A stretch of 64,000 nt of DNA, taken from positions 55,037-119,036 of the forward strand of contig NZ_JBHSRF010000021.1 of assembly GCF_042658925.1 (NCBI RefSeq), in the 5' to 3' direction. This stretch comes from Sphaerisporangium aureirubrum. GTDB taxonomy: Bacteria > Actinomycetota > Actinomycetes > Streptosporangiales > Streptosporangiaceae. Under the pieces are notes generated by a model. It saw nothing but the letters and a program-made list of their open reading frames with translations, made no database searches and was not told the DNA's origin. This document shows, one piece after another, positions 41,451 to 49,065 of the stretch (position 1 is its first letter; the number at the start of each line of letters is the position of its first letter). Made by a program: the position numbers and the translations under genes.

Positions 41451-41493
41451 CCCGAACGGACAGCCCCCCGACGCCATGAACCCCGCCTTCGGC

Positions 41494-41677
41494 ATGGGCC
41501 TCGCCTTCGGCTCGGACTGCTCTCCCCAGGGGGCTCCGCCCCCCTCGCCCCCCGAAACCCCCACCTCCTAGCCCCGGAGCAGCCACATCCGCCGTGGTCC
41601 CACCCACGACCTAAATGTCATCGAAGTGGCGACTACTTGTTCGGCTTACCTCGAACCAGACTGTGCGGCCGCTGTGG
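41494..41677. repeat. left arm of ~185-bp inverted repeat
   Basis: The reverse complement of this segment recurs, with scattered mismatches, at about 44,579-44,764. The arm covers the last codons of the HATPase gene (the HxGRTVWFEVSR segment), its stop, and the intergenic terminator with flanking sequence up to ATGGGCCTCGCCTTCGGCTC. It marks one border of the regulatory island inserted between the two biosynthetic operons. Confidence 0.8.
41529..41543. terminator. GC-rich hairpin between convergent thioesterase and HATPase genes
   Basis: GGGGGC-TCC-GCCCCC forms a six-base stem with a three-base loop between the end of the plus-strand thioesterase (41,450) and the end of the minus-strand HATPase (41,611). 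It has no long T run, as is common in actinomycetes, and could terminate in both directions. An inverted copy lies at 44,715. Confidence 0.55.
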
Positions 41678-42042
41678 TCCTGTCCCCACCCCCAGGATGA
41701 GAACAACTCCCGGACCAACCAAAGCCCCCGGCCCCCCTCGCTGACAGGGTCGGCCTGCTCAGGAATGGCCGGGATGCCGTTGGGCGAGCCCTCGTCGGTG
41801 ACTTCGACCCGGCTCGTCGCACCGTCGTCGTACACCCGGACCTGTACCAAGCCACCTGGTCTGCGTCCCGATTCGGAGTGGCGAATGGCGTTGGTGAACA
41901 CCTCGCTGACCACGGTTTCGATGTCGTCCAGATCCCGTCGTCCCGCTCGGTAGAGCACCGAGTACACATACGCTCGCGCGATCTTGGCCGAGCTGGCCAG
42001 GCCGAGTAGATCGATCTTGCCGAGACGGTCCCCCGTGGTCAT
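41611..42042 (-). CDS. ATP-binding anti-sigma-factor-like protein (HATPase, RsbW/SpoIIAB type)
   Basis: This 143-residue GHKL ATPase domain has the N-box EVFTNAIRHS near 48-57, the G1 box VTDEGSP and the G2 box GGRGLWLV, in the arrangement of the small stand-alone HATPase proteins that abound in actinomycetes and often sit beside XRE-DUF5753/DUF397 gene pairs. ATG 42042 overlaps the stop of the upstream small gene by one base (TGATG). Its last 17 or so codons lie in an inverted repeat whose other copy (44,579-44,645) is a broken fragment of the same gene. Its target is unknown; a role in cluster regulation is possible but unsupported. Confidence 0.85.
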   Translation of the reverse strand: MTTGDRLGKIDLLGLASSAKIARAYVYSVLYRAGRRDLDDIETVVSEVFTNAIRHSESGRRPGGLVQVRVYDDGATSRVEVTDEGSPNGIPAIPEQADPVSEGGRGLWLVRELFSSWGWGQDHSGRTVWFEVSRTSSRHFDDI

Positions 42043-42377
42043 CACTGGGCGACCTCCCAGATCCGGTCGGCCGCGTCGTCGGCGAGCACTCGCACCCGCT
42101 GGCTGTCACCTCGGCCCCAGGTATAGATCCAGATCCCCTTGGTGCGACACACCATGACTCTGAGGGAAGCCGCCCCCGTCCGGGGCGCTATCAGCACGGG
42201 TTCGGACTTCAAGGAAAGATCCACCGTCACGCGCAGGCCCCGCCGGTACAGACTCCAGGCCAGCCGAACCAGGTAGAGGTACTGCTGCTCCCTCATTGTC
42301 CGGGAGACGCTCGCTGTGGTGGCAGGCGCGGCGCTGTTCCGCTTGGAGCGACCGCGCACAAGATCCTGGCTTGTCAT
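42042..42377 (-). CDS. small hypothetical protein upstream of HATPase
   Basis: This 111-residue protein is of unrecognised family, rich in Arg and Ser at the N-terminus, with a compact C-terminal half (LRVTVDLSLKSEPV, IWIYTWGRGDSQR, ADDAADRIWEVAQ) that looks like a small alpha/beta domain. ATG 42377 is chosen because GGAG lies five bases upstream. It is co-transcribed with the HATPase gene (one-base overlap) and divergent from the XRE gene, which begins only about 20 bases away. I cannot assign a function. Confidence 0.65.
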   Translation of the reverse strand: MTSQDLVRGRSKRNSAAPATTASVSRTMREQQYLYLVRLAWSLYRRGLRVTVDLSLKSEPVLIAPRTGAASLRVMVCRTKGIWIYTWGRGDSQRVRVLADDAADRIWEVAQ

Positions 42378-42396
42378 TCGGACTCCATCCGCTGTG

Positions 42397-43149
42397 ATGC
42401 ACGTCGGATGGAGCCGTAGCAAGATAAGCCGCATCGAAACCGGCCGAACCCGTGCCAGCCCTACCGACGTGGCGCAGGTCTGTGATCTCTACGGCACCCC
42501 ATCGTCCACACGTGCCGCTTTGGTGGAACTCGCCAAGGAGGTCCGTCGGCGAGGGTGGTGGACGGCGTACTCAGACGTTTTCACCGGCTCCTACATCGCG
42601 CTGGAAGACGAAGCGTCCCTCATCCACCAATGGGAAGTACAGCTTGTGCCCGGCCTTCTCCAGACCGAGGACTACGCGCGAACGGTGATCAGCGTGGTAC
42701 GGCCGCAACAGGACGACCCTCAGGAGATCGACCGGCGAGTCATGGCTCGTATGGCACGGCGAACCCTCTTGAGCCGGACCAACGCACCACAACTGCACGC
42801 CGTACTGGACGAAGGCGTCATACGCCGTCCGATCGGAAGTCCTGAGCTGATGCACGATCAGCTGGAGACCCTGATCGTCGCCTCCCGGCGGCCAAACGTG
42901 ACCATCCAGGTTCTCCCGTACAGCGCCGGAGTCCACGCAGGCCTCGAAGGAGCCTTCACGATCTTGTCGTTCCCCGACGAGGTCGATCCCGACGTCGCGT
43001 ACATCGAAAGCACAGCAGGGGACGTGTACGTCGAGAGTTCCGAGCAGGTTGATCGCTATAAGGTGGCTTTTGAGCGCATCTGTGATGTGGCTCTATCTCC
43101 GGAGGAGTCCATCGGGCTCATCGCCGAGACCAAGGAACGACTCGAATGA
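42397..43149 (+). CDS. XRE-family regulator with DUF5753 domain, N-terminus apparently truncated
   Basis: This protein of about 250 residues has the end of an HTH_XRE domain (HVGWSRSKISRIETGRTRASP at the extreme N-terminus) followed by the DUF5753 ligand-like domain (GWWTAYSDV, LVPGLLQTEDYA, VLDEGVIRRPIG, GAFTILSFPDEVDPDVAYIES). In intact family members some 30 residues forming helices 1-2 of the HTH precede GWSRSKISRIE. Here the upstream bases instead belong to the divergent small gene, so DNA binding may be impaired. The gene ends in a four-base overlap with DUF397, the usual partner. ATG 42397 is the only sensible start. A degraded inverted copy of the C-terminal part lies at 44,438-44,578. 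Confidence 0.75.
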   Translation: MHVGWSRSKISRIETGRTRASPTDVAQVCDLYGTPSSTRAALVELAKEVRRRGWWTAYSDVFTGSYIALEDEASLIHQWEVQLVPGLLQTEDYARTVISVVRPQQDDPQEIDRRVMARMARRTLLSRTNAPQLHAVLDEGVIRRPIGSPELMHDQLETLIVASRRPNVTIQVLPYSAGVHAGLEGAFTILSFPDEVDPDVAYIESTAGDVYVESSEQVDRYKVAFERICDVALSPEESIGLIAETKERLE

Positions 43150-43346
43150 CTGATCTTCCAGGCGCCCCCTGGCGTAAGAGCAGCTACAGCGGTGGGGGCA
43201 ACAACTGCGTCGAAGTCGCCAGAAACCTGCCAGGCGTCATCGGCGTCAGAGACAGCAAGAACCCAACCGGCCCGGTGCTCCTCTTCGCACCAGGTGAGTG
43301 GTCAGCCTTCGTGAACGGCGTCAAGAACGGGGAGTTCGAGGTCTGA
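43146..43346 (+). CDS. DUF397 domain protein
   Basis: This 66-residue protein of the DUF397 family shows the signature WRKSSYSGGGNNCVEVA near residues 9-25 and VRDSKNPTGPVLLF, ending WSAFVNGVKNGEF. DUF397 proteins are nearly always encoded immediately downstream of XRE-DUF5753 regulators in actinomycetes, as here (ATGA overlap), and are thought to work with them. It looks intact, unlike its partner's N-terminus. Confidence 0.9.
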   Translation: MTDLPGAPWRKSSYSGGGNNCVEVARNLPGVIGVRDSKNPTGPVLLFAPGEWSAFVNGVKNGEFEV

Positions 43347-43595
43347 GGCTTCGCCGGCAGCCGTAAGCCAGCGAAACCGCGCCTTGTGCGTTGCATGCCG
43401 CTCCCGCCCAACTGGGGGACTGTTCCCCGTCGGAGAAGCCTCCTCGACGGTCCAGCGTGGATCGACAGGAGTGACAAGATGGCGCCACCATCCGCCTCGG
43501 GCGACCGCAACGGCCACCCGAAGATCGCTCTCGGCCGGACCCTGGTGCGGCCGCTGGCGGCCGCCTGCGACTGGGCGGACGGCACATCGACGAGG

Positions 43596-44093
43596 TCAGC
43601 GAGGTTCGGCGCCGATGTGACCTGGTGGGTCGGTGACAGAGCCCTTGGCGTGGTGGTCGCGGATGTCGTCCAAGACCTCGGCGAGCATGCCGCGGGCCGC
43701 GGCTGAACGCAGATGGTCCAGGTAATCGCGGGATTCGACGATCTTTCCGTCCCTGACGCGCATGACGAAGACGGCCGGGATGGTGAAGGGTTCGCCGGTC
43801 TCCACCACGATGCCTTCGTATTGGAACTCGGCCACGATGACCTCGGGATCGGTGGTCTCGTGGACGTTGATCCGCGTCGGCCGACGCCGCAGGGTCGGGC
43901 CTTGGTACGGCTGTGGCCCGCCGCCGAAGTGGGCCCGTAGTGCTTCGCGGGAGAGCAGCGGCGGTGCCCCCACCGGGTGGAACGGGTGGGAGACATCGGT
44001 CTGCTCCGCGTACAGGTCCACCACGTCCGCCCAGCGCTCTTCACAGACGCCGTGCACAAGTTTCAGGAAGGCTTCGCGAGGAGTTTCGGTCAT
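43596..44093 (-). CDS. SnoaL-like / nuclear transport factor 2 fold protein
   Basis: This 165-residue protein has the pattern of SnoaL-type NTF2-fold domains: N-terminal helices (AFLKLVHGVCEERWADVVDLYAEQTDVSHPF), a strand reading EVIVAEFQYEG and the closing VFVMRVRDGKIVESRDYLDHLR. Members include polyketide cyclases and many uncharacterised small-molecule binders or isomerases. It stands alone on the minus strand in the regulatory island, 249 bases from DUF397, and is not obviously part of either biosynthetic operon. A tailoring role is possible but not indicated by context. No gene is visible in 43,347-43,595. Confidence 0.7.
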   Translation of the reverse strand: MTETPREAFLKLVHGVCEERWADVVDLYAEQTDVSHPFHPVGAPPLLSREALRAHFGGGPQPYQGPTLRRRPTRINVHETTDPEVIVAEFQYEGIVVETGEPFTIPAVFVMRVRDGKIVESRDYLDHLRSAAARGMLAEVLDDIRDHHAKGSVTDPPGHIGAEPR

Positions 44094-44219
44094 CGGATCA
44101 CCATAACCCCCGGCCCGTGCCGGACAGAGGTGGCTTGCGTGTGCCGTCCACCGGGCTCCCCCGGAGCCGGATCGCGCATCTCCGACGGAAACAGATCGGT
44201 GGCGTGTGGGACGTGAAGC

Positions 44220-44407
44220 ATTCGATGATCCGGTGGGGAGGATATGCCGGATGGGGTGAAGCCGGCCCCGGTGATCGGCTCGCCGCAGAAACGTTCCAGC
44301 AAGACGCGGTGATCTTCATGCGGCCAGTCGCATTGGCCGCTTTTCCAGCGCTTGTACTGGCGTGCGCTGATTGATGTGCGCCGCCGAAGTTCACCGGCTC
44401 GGTACAT
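44220..44407 (-). pseudogene. possible remnant of an HTH regulator N-terminus
   Basis: The minus strand encodes LRRRTSISARQYKRWKSGQ followed by WPHEDHRVLLERFCGEP, which resembles the HTH start and following helix of actinomycete XRE-type regulators, but the reading continues into sequence without a recognisable domain and ends near 44,090. Together with the DUF5753 fragment immediately upstream it looks like regulator debris. The assignment is tentative. Confidence 0.35.
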
Positions 44408-44437
44408 CCGCTCCGCGGAGCAGACCGAGTTCCGGTG

Positions 44438-44578
44438 CGCATATCGCAGAGGCGCTCAAAAGCCACCTTATGGCGATCAACCTGCTCGGAACTCGGACGT
44501 ACGCGTCCCCTGCCGTGCTCTCGATATATGCGACGTCAGGATCGGCCTCGCCGGGGAACGACAAGATCGTGAAGGCTC
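44438..44578 (-). pseudogene. fragment of XRE-DUF5753 regulator
   Basis: Read on the minus strand, this segment encodes GAFTILSFPGEADPDVAYIE and, after a frame disturbance, SEQVDRHKVAFERLCD, nearly identical to residues about 185-233 of the regulator at 42,397-43,149. It is joined directly (near 44,579) to a fragment of the HATPase C-terminus on the opposite strand. In the intact locus these two pieces are 1.3 kb apart, so the copy is an inverted duplication with an internal deletion. Confidence 0.8.
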
Positions 44579-44764
44579 CCACAACGGTCGCACAGTCTGG
44601 TTCGAGGTAAGCCGTGCAAGGGGTCACCACTCCGATGACATTTAAGTCGTAGGTTGGGAGCACGGCGGATGTGGCTGCTTCGGGGGCTTGGAGTGGGGGT
44701 TTTCGGGGGGCGAGGGGGGCGGAGCCCCCTGGGGGGAGCTGTCCGAGCCGAAGGCGAGGCCCAT
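44579..44764. repeat. right arm of ~185-bp inverted repeat, with HATPase fragment
   Basis: This is an inverted imperfect copy of 41,494-41,677. The first part (44,579-44,645) keeps the last HATPase codons on the plus strand (GRTVWFEVSR then a stop), and the rest keeps the terminator region up to GAGGCCCAT. Together with the left arm it brackets about 2.9 kb of regulatory genes. The 44,094-44,806 stretch otherwise contains only regulator fragments. Confidence 0.8.
44715..44729. terminator. GC-rich hairpin downstream of AT-ER gene
   Basis: GGGGGC-GGA-GCCCCC forms a six-base stem with a three-base loop about 80 bases beyond the stop of the minus-strand AT-ER gene. It is the inverted duplicate of the hairpin at 41,529 and probably ends the second biosynthetic operon. 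Confidence 0.5.
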
Positions 44765-44806
44765 TTCTTGGGCGGTCGGTTTGGTCTACGGGGTTGGGTT
44801 GGGGGG

Positions 44807-47104
44807 TTAGTGGGTTAGGTGGGTTAGGCGGGTGGTTAGGAGGGTTGCGGCGTCGGTCATCAAGTGGTCGGCTATTGTGTCTGCGTGTCTGGTTTGCCAG
44901 TCTGCTAGGCCTATGGTTTTGGCGTAGTGGTTGAAGGAGCCCATGGCGGGGCCGCAGTGGACCTGGTAGTCGACTCGGCGGGTGGGGGTGCCTTTTAGGG
45001 CCAGGCGGATGGAGTGGACGAAGTACCAGCGGAAGATCAAGGCCATTTTGTGGCGGGGGTTGGATTCTGCTTTCGCCAGGTCGGCGGGTTTGCGGGCCGC
45101 TAGGTAGGTGGCGGTTTCGTCCCAGACTTCGGTGAAGGATCTGCGGAAGTACTTGTCCTGGATGGTGGTGGCAGTTTTGGGGTCCAGGTCTTCCAGGGCG
45201 GTGTGCTGGCGGTAGAGCTGGTAGAGCTTGTTGGCTCGGGCGGGGAACAGCGTGCCTTTTCTTGCCACCTGGACTCGGGCGCCGAGTTCGAACATGTCGC
45301 CGGCGGGGGCGTAGGCGGTGTCCTGGACGTCCAGGCCGGCGAGCATGTCCTTCACGTCGTCGGAGGTGCCTGCTTCGGGGGTGCACTGGTTGACGGAGCC
45401 GGTGACGACGAAGTCTGCGCCTAGGACGAAGGCGGCGGCTATGGCCTCAGGGGAGCCGAGGCCGCCGGAGGCGCCTATGCGGATGGGTTTGGCGTAGCGG
45501 TGGCCGGCGTTCTCGCGGTCGCGTAGGGCGAGCATGGCGGGCATCAGGGCGTAGGGGGAGCGGGCGTCGGTGTGGCCTGCGGAGTCGGCCTCTACGCATA
45601 CGTCCTCGCTGACCGGGAGGGATGAGGCCGCCTCGGCTTCCTCGGGGGTCAGGGCGCCTTGGGCCACCAGGCGGCGGAGTACGGGCTCGGGGGGCGGGCG
45701 CATGAAGGCCGCGGCCACCTCGGGGCGGGAGACCTTGGCGAGGACGTGGCGTACGGCGACGGGGCGGCCGGAGGCGTCGCGGTGGGCGCCGGTGAAGCGG
45801 TAGCGCACCAGGGGGGCCGTGACGTGCGGGTAGGCGGCGGCTTCCACGTGGCGGACGTCGTGTTTCAGGTACAGGCCCACGGTGTCGCTTTCCAGGCCGT
45901 CTTCGTCGAAGCCGTACAGCAGGTTCATGCCGAAGCCCTCGCCGGTGCCGAGGCCGCGCCGGATCGTCTCGATCGCGGACTCGATCTCGGCCAGGGTGAG
46001 GCCGCCGGCGCCGAAGAAGCCCATCAGGCCGGCCTTGCCCATCCTGATCACCAGGTCGGTGGACGCGATGCCCTTGAACATCGACCCGGTCATGTACGCG
46101 TGGCGCAGCCCGTAGTCTTCGCGGAACTCCCGGGATCCCAGGTTCGCCGCGGCGTCCGTGCCCCTTCCGTCGAGCGCCACGGCGGGGGCGGTGGTGCGGG
46201 AGGGTGTGGTCTCACGGTCGGCCGGGGCGGTGGTGCGGGACGGTGTGGTCTCAGGGGCGGCCGGGGGTGAGCCGGACGGGTGTCTGCGGGTCACGTCCCA
46301 GAGCTTGGTCAGGACGTCGCCGGGGCCGATCTCCTCCAGTTCGTCCACGCCGTGTTCGATCAGGTAGCGCATGCCGTCCAGCCAGCGCACGGGGCTGTCG
46401 ATCTGGCGTCGCAGGGTTTCCGCCATCGCTGCGGCGGTGTGCGGGAGGGCGGTGACGTTGGAGATGACCGGGATCCGCGGGGCGGCGTAGGTGACGGACT
46501 CAAGGGCCTCGGCGAAGGACTCGGCGGCGTCCTTCATGTAGCGCGAGTGGAACGCGGTGCGGACGTTGAGGGCCACGCACTTGCCGCCTGCCTCCTTGAT
46601 GGCCTGGCTCGCCGTCTCGATCGCGTCCTTGGGGCCGGCGATGACCACCTGTTCGGGCGAGTTGTCGTTGGCGATGTCCACGCCGGTGCCCGCCAGCAGG
46701 TCTTCGAGCCGTTCCCGGGGCATGCCGAGCACCGCGCTCATCGTGCCGCCGCTCGCCTCGCCCATCAGTTCGCCGCGCCGCCGGACCAGCCGCAGGCCGG
46801 TCTCGAAGTCGTAGCACTCGGCGGCGAACAGTGCCGCGTACTCCCCCAGGCTGTGCCCGGCCAGGTAGTCCGGCCTGCCGCCGTCCTCCCGCCTGGCCAG
46901 GTAGCTCAGCGCGTCGACGGTGTACAGCGCGGGCTGGACGTACCGGGTGTCGCGCAGGCGGCGGGTGTCGCCGCAGAGTTCCTCGATCGAGTAGCCGAGG
47001 ACCTCGTCCGCGCGGTCGCGCAGATCGGGGTAGCGGTCCAGCAGCCCGGCTCCCATGCCCCGGCGATGGGAGCCCTGCCCGGGAAAGACCCACACGACAG
47101 ACAT
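44807..47104 (-). CDS. discrete malonyl-type acyltransferase fused to PfaD-like enoylreductase (LnmG-like AT-ER)
   Basis: This 765-residue trans-acting protein has an acyltransferase at 1-285 (VWVFPGQGSH; GHS(85)LGEY; TAFH(187)SRYM) and, after a Pro/Thr linker, an FMN-dependent PfaD-type enoylreductase from about 320 (GSMFKGIAST, IRIGASGGLGSPEAIAAAFVLGA, FVVTGSVNQ, VQVARKGTLFPARANKLYQLY). It supplies malonyl units to the AT-less modules and can reduce double bonds in trans. LnmG has the same AT-oxidoreductase fusion. ATG 47104 is chosen (AAAGGA ten bases upstream); an in-frame TTG lies two codons earlier. It is the last gene of the 49,968-44,807 operon, 16 bases after the hydratase gene. No second AT is present in the window. 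Confidence 0.92.
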   Translation of the reverse strand: MSVVWVFPGQGSHRRGMGAGLLDRYPDLRDRADEVLGYSIEELCGDTRRLRDTRYVQPALYTVDALSYLARREDGGRPDYLAGHSLGEYAALFAAECYDFETGLRLVRRRGELMGEASGGTMSAVLGMPRERLEDLLAGTGVDIANDNSPEQVVIAGPKDAIETASQAIKEAGGKCVALNVRTAFHSRYMKDAAESFAEALESVTYAAPRIPVISNVTALPHTAAAMAETLRRQIDSPVRWLDGMRYLIEHGVDELEEIGPGDVLTKLWDVTRRHPSGSPPAAPETTPSRTTAPADRETTPSRTTAPAVALDGRGTDAAANLGSREFREDYGLRHAYMTGSMFKGIASTDLVIRMGKAGLMGFFGAGGLTLAEIESAIETIRRGLGTGEGFGMNLLYGFDEDGLESDTVGLYLKHDVRHVEAAAYPHVTAPLVRYRFTGAHRDASGRPVAVRHVLAKVSRPEVAAAFMRPPPEPVLRRLVAQGALTPEEAEAASSLPVSEDVCVEADSAGHTDARSPYALMPAMLALRDRENAGHRYAKPIRIGASGGLGSPEAIAAAFVLGADFVVTGSVNQCTPEAGTSDDVKDMLAGLDVQDTAYAPAGDMFELGARVQVARKGTLFPARANKLYQLYRQHTALEDLDPKTATTIQDKYFRRSFTEVWDETATYLAARKPADLAKAESNPRHKMALIFRWYFVHSIRLALKGTPTRRVDYQVHCGPAMGSFNHYAKTIGLADWQTRHADTIADHLMTDAATLLTTRLTHLTH

Positions 47105-47120
47105 CGGCAAGCGATCCTTT

Positions 47121-47834
47121 CTAGCGCTCCCAGGGGAAGCGCTTCTCCGTCGCGTAGTCGGCGAGCCTCTGCCGCACCGCGGGGGTGGACATCAGGCGGC
47201 TGAACTCCTTGACGGCCGTCTCCTCCACCTCGTCGGAGAGGATCCACATCTTGCGGAAGTACTGCTTCATGTCCGCGATGATCGACTCGTCGAGCTTGGT
47301 CAGCCGGTACGCGAGCCGGTTGATGAGCGCGCGGGGGTCGTCGGCGACGGCGTCGACCAGGTTGAACCGCTCGCCTTCCGACGCGCTCACCGGCTGGGTG
47401 CTGAAGGTCATCGTGTACGCCTTCTGGAAGCCGACGCGCCTGATCAGGAACGGCAGCACGCAGCACGGCAGCAGCCCCCACAGGGCCTCGGGGAGGCTGA
47501 AGGCGCTGCGTTCGCTGGCGTAGACGAAGTCGCTGGCGGCGGCCAGCCCGACGCCGCCGCCCGCGGCCCGGCCGTCGACCTGGGCGACGACGGCGCGCGG
47601 GGTCGTGGTGAAGCGTTCGAGCAGTCCGTAGAACGTCGCGCCGCCGTCGGAGGCGTCGTCGGCGGCGGCCCCCTCCAGGTTCAGGCCGGTGCAGAAGACG
47701 CCGTCGCCGCCGCCCTCCAGGACCAGGATGCGGCAGTCGGGGGTGGCCTCGGCCTCGTCCAGGGCGCCGTGGATCTCCGCGATGGCCGCGGCGTCGATGG
47801 TGCCGCGGATCTTGAGTCGCAACGTGGTGGCCAT
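47121..47834 (-). CDS. enoyl-CoA hydratase homologue ECH1 (HMG-thioester dehydratase, LnmF/PksH-like)
   Basis: This 237-residue crotonase-fold enzyme should dehydrate the 3-hydroxy-3-alkylglutaryl-ACP formed by an HMGS. Crotonase landmarks are GGGDGVFCTGLNLEG near residues 39-53 (oxyanion loop) and VDGRAAGGGVGLAAASDFV near 86-104. FSLPEALWGLLPCCVLPFLIRR is typical of the PksH/BaeH dehydratase group rather than the decarboxylase group. The start ATG 47834 lies five bases after the HMGS2 stop. Leinamycin's LnmF sits next to LnmG in the same way. The decarboxylating partner is most likely the ECH domain inside PKS1 (residues 1668-1916). Confidence 0.9.
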   Translation of the reverse strand: MATTLRLKIRGTIDAAAIAEIHGALDEAEATPDCRILVLEGGGDGVFCTGLNLEGAAADDASDGGATFYGLLERFTTTPRAVVAQVDGRAAGGGVGLAAASDFVYASERSAFSLPEALWGLLPCCVLPFLIRRVGFQKAYTMTFSTQPVSASEGERFNLVDAVADDPRALINRLAYRLTKLDESIIADMKQYFRKMWILSDEVEETAVKEFSRLMSTPAVRQRLADYATEKRFPWER

Positions 47835-47839
47835 GGCGA

Positions 47840-49063
47840 TCAGCTCCACCGGTATTCGCGGTGGAAGCCCGCGATGCGGTCCAGGACGAGCAGGCCGCGG
47901 TCCTCGAACCTGTCCTCGAACAGGTCGCCGTACGGCTTGGTGTCGAACACGGCGTCGCGCACGCCGAAGATCCGGTCGGCGCTGAGGTCCGTGATCATGT
48001 CGAGGTCGTCGACGCCGATCTCGCGCCGGTCGGCGAGCGCCGCCTCGATGTCGATCGCGGGCCGTGCGCCCGCCGGGACGACGCCGCTGTAGAACTCCGA
48101 GGCGCAGCCGGAGCCGTAGGAGAACAGGCCCACCCGCCTCGGCTCGGTGAAGTCCCCGTGGTCGGTCAGCGAGCACAGCGCCAGGTACAGCGCGGCGGAG
48201 AAGGTGTTGCCGACCCGCATCCCGTAGTTGAGCGAGGGGATGACCCTGGTGGTGAAGTCGGCCTCGATCTCGCGGGGGCCGAGCCGCTTCTGCTTGCGCA
48301 GCAGCATGCGGTGCGCGCCCTTCACCATGCCGGCGAAGGGTGTGTGCAGGGCGAGGTAGGCGAACGTGTCCACGATGTCGGCCCCGGCCACCCGCCGCTG
48401 GTACGCGGCGAAGCTCTCCTCGATGCACCGCATGTACGCCAGCAGCGACAGATCGGGGTCGACGACGTCGTGGTCGTGGCGGGGCCGCAGCGTGTCCATC
48501 ACCTCGAAGGTGTGGTAGCCGCTGGCGCCGGGGTCCAGTTCCAGCACCTTGGCCTGGTCGCTCACCAGCATGGCGACCGCCCCGGCGCCCTCCGAGGGCT
48601 CCCAGTAGGACGCCTTCTCGGTGGCGCTCGCGGCGTCGGTCGCGATGGCCAGCGCCTTCACGCCCGGCACCGGGATCGCCGAGACCATGCCGGCGGCGGT
48701 CTGCAGGGCGGCCGTGCCGCCGTAGCAGGCGTGCTTGACCTCGAAGGAGCGGCAGTTGGGGCTCAGGCCCAGGTGGTGGTGGATGTAGGTGCTGATGGGC
48801 TTGCCGAAATCGAGCCCGGACTCGGTGCCCACGACGAGGATCTCGATGCGCTCACGCTCGGCCGGGTCGAGCGCGTCGAGGACGGGCTTGGCCGCGTTGA
48901 CGGCGTTGGTGACGGGGTCCTCGCAGGGCAGGTTGACCGACCGCCGCTCCATCATGAGGTTCGCGAAGCGGCTCATGTCCAGGCCGCGGGCCTCGAACAT
49001 CCCGCGTACGTCCAGGAAGGCCCGGCCCACGTACGCGCCGATCGACTCGATTCCGAGCGCCAT
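47840..49063 (-). CDS. second HMG-CoA synthase homologue HMGS2
   Basis: This complete 407-residue HMGS has the same residue spacing as HMGS1: Glu81 (GTESGLDF), Cys113 (VKHACYGGT) and His240 (LHTPFAGMVK). The two are clearly paralogous but diverged around the active-site Cys (KQACYAATAA versus KHACYGGTAA), so this is not a recent duplicate. It lies two bases after the stop of the duplicated-domain gene and five before ECH1. Two HMGS genes in one cluster are known from myxovirescin, where they use acetyl and propionyl donors. Here HMGS2 together with the KS-decarboxylase and its ACP would make an acetyl-type set distinct from the LnmK-type set. Pairing is inferred. Confidence 0.92.
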   Translation of the reverse strand: MALGIESIGAYVGRAFLDVRGMFEARGLDMSRFANLMMERRSVNLPCEDPVTNAVNAAKPVLDALDPAERERIEILVVGTESGLDFGKPISTYIHHHLGLSPNCRSFEVKHACYGGTAALQTAAGMVSAIPVPGVKALAIATDAASATEKASYWEPSEGAGAVAMLVSDQAKVLELDPGASGYHTFEVMDTLRPRHDHDVVDPDLSLLAYMRCIEESFAAYQRRVAGADIVDTFAYLALHTPFAGMVKGAHRMLLRKQKRLGPREIEADFTTRVIPSLNYGMRVGNTFSAALYLALCSLTDHGDFTEPRRVGLFSYGSGCASEFYSGVVPAGARPAIDIEAALADRREIGVDDLDMITDLSADRIFGVRDAVFDTKPYGDLFEDRFEDRGLLVLDRIAGFHREYRWS

Positions 49064-49065
49064 GG

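Noticed and set aside
44391..45386. Minus-strand frame joining a DUF5753 fragment to upstream sequence
   Set aside because: The upstream part is an Arg/Pro/His-rich shadow of the AT-ER gene; only the short regulator fragment is meaningful and is listed as a pseudogene.
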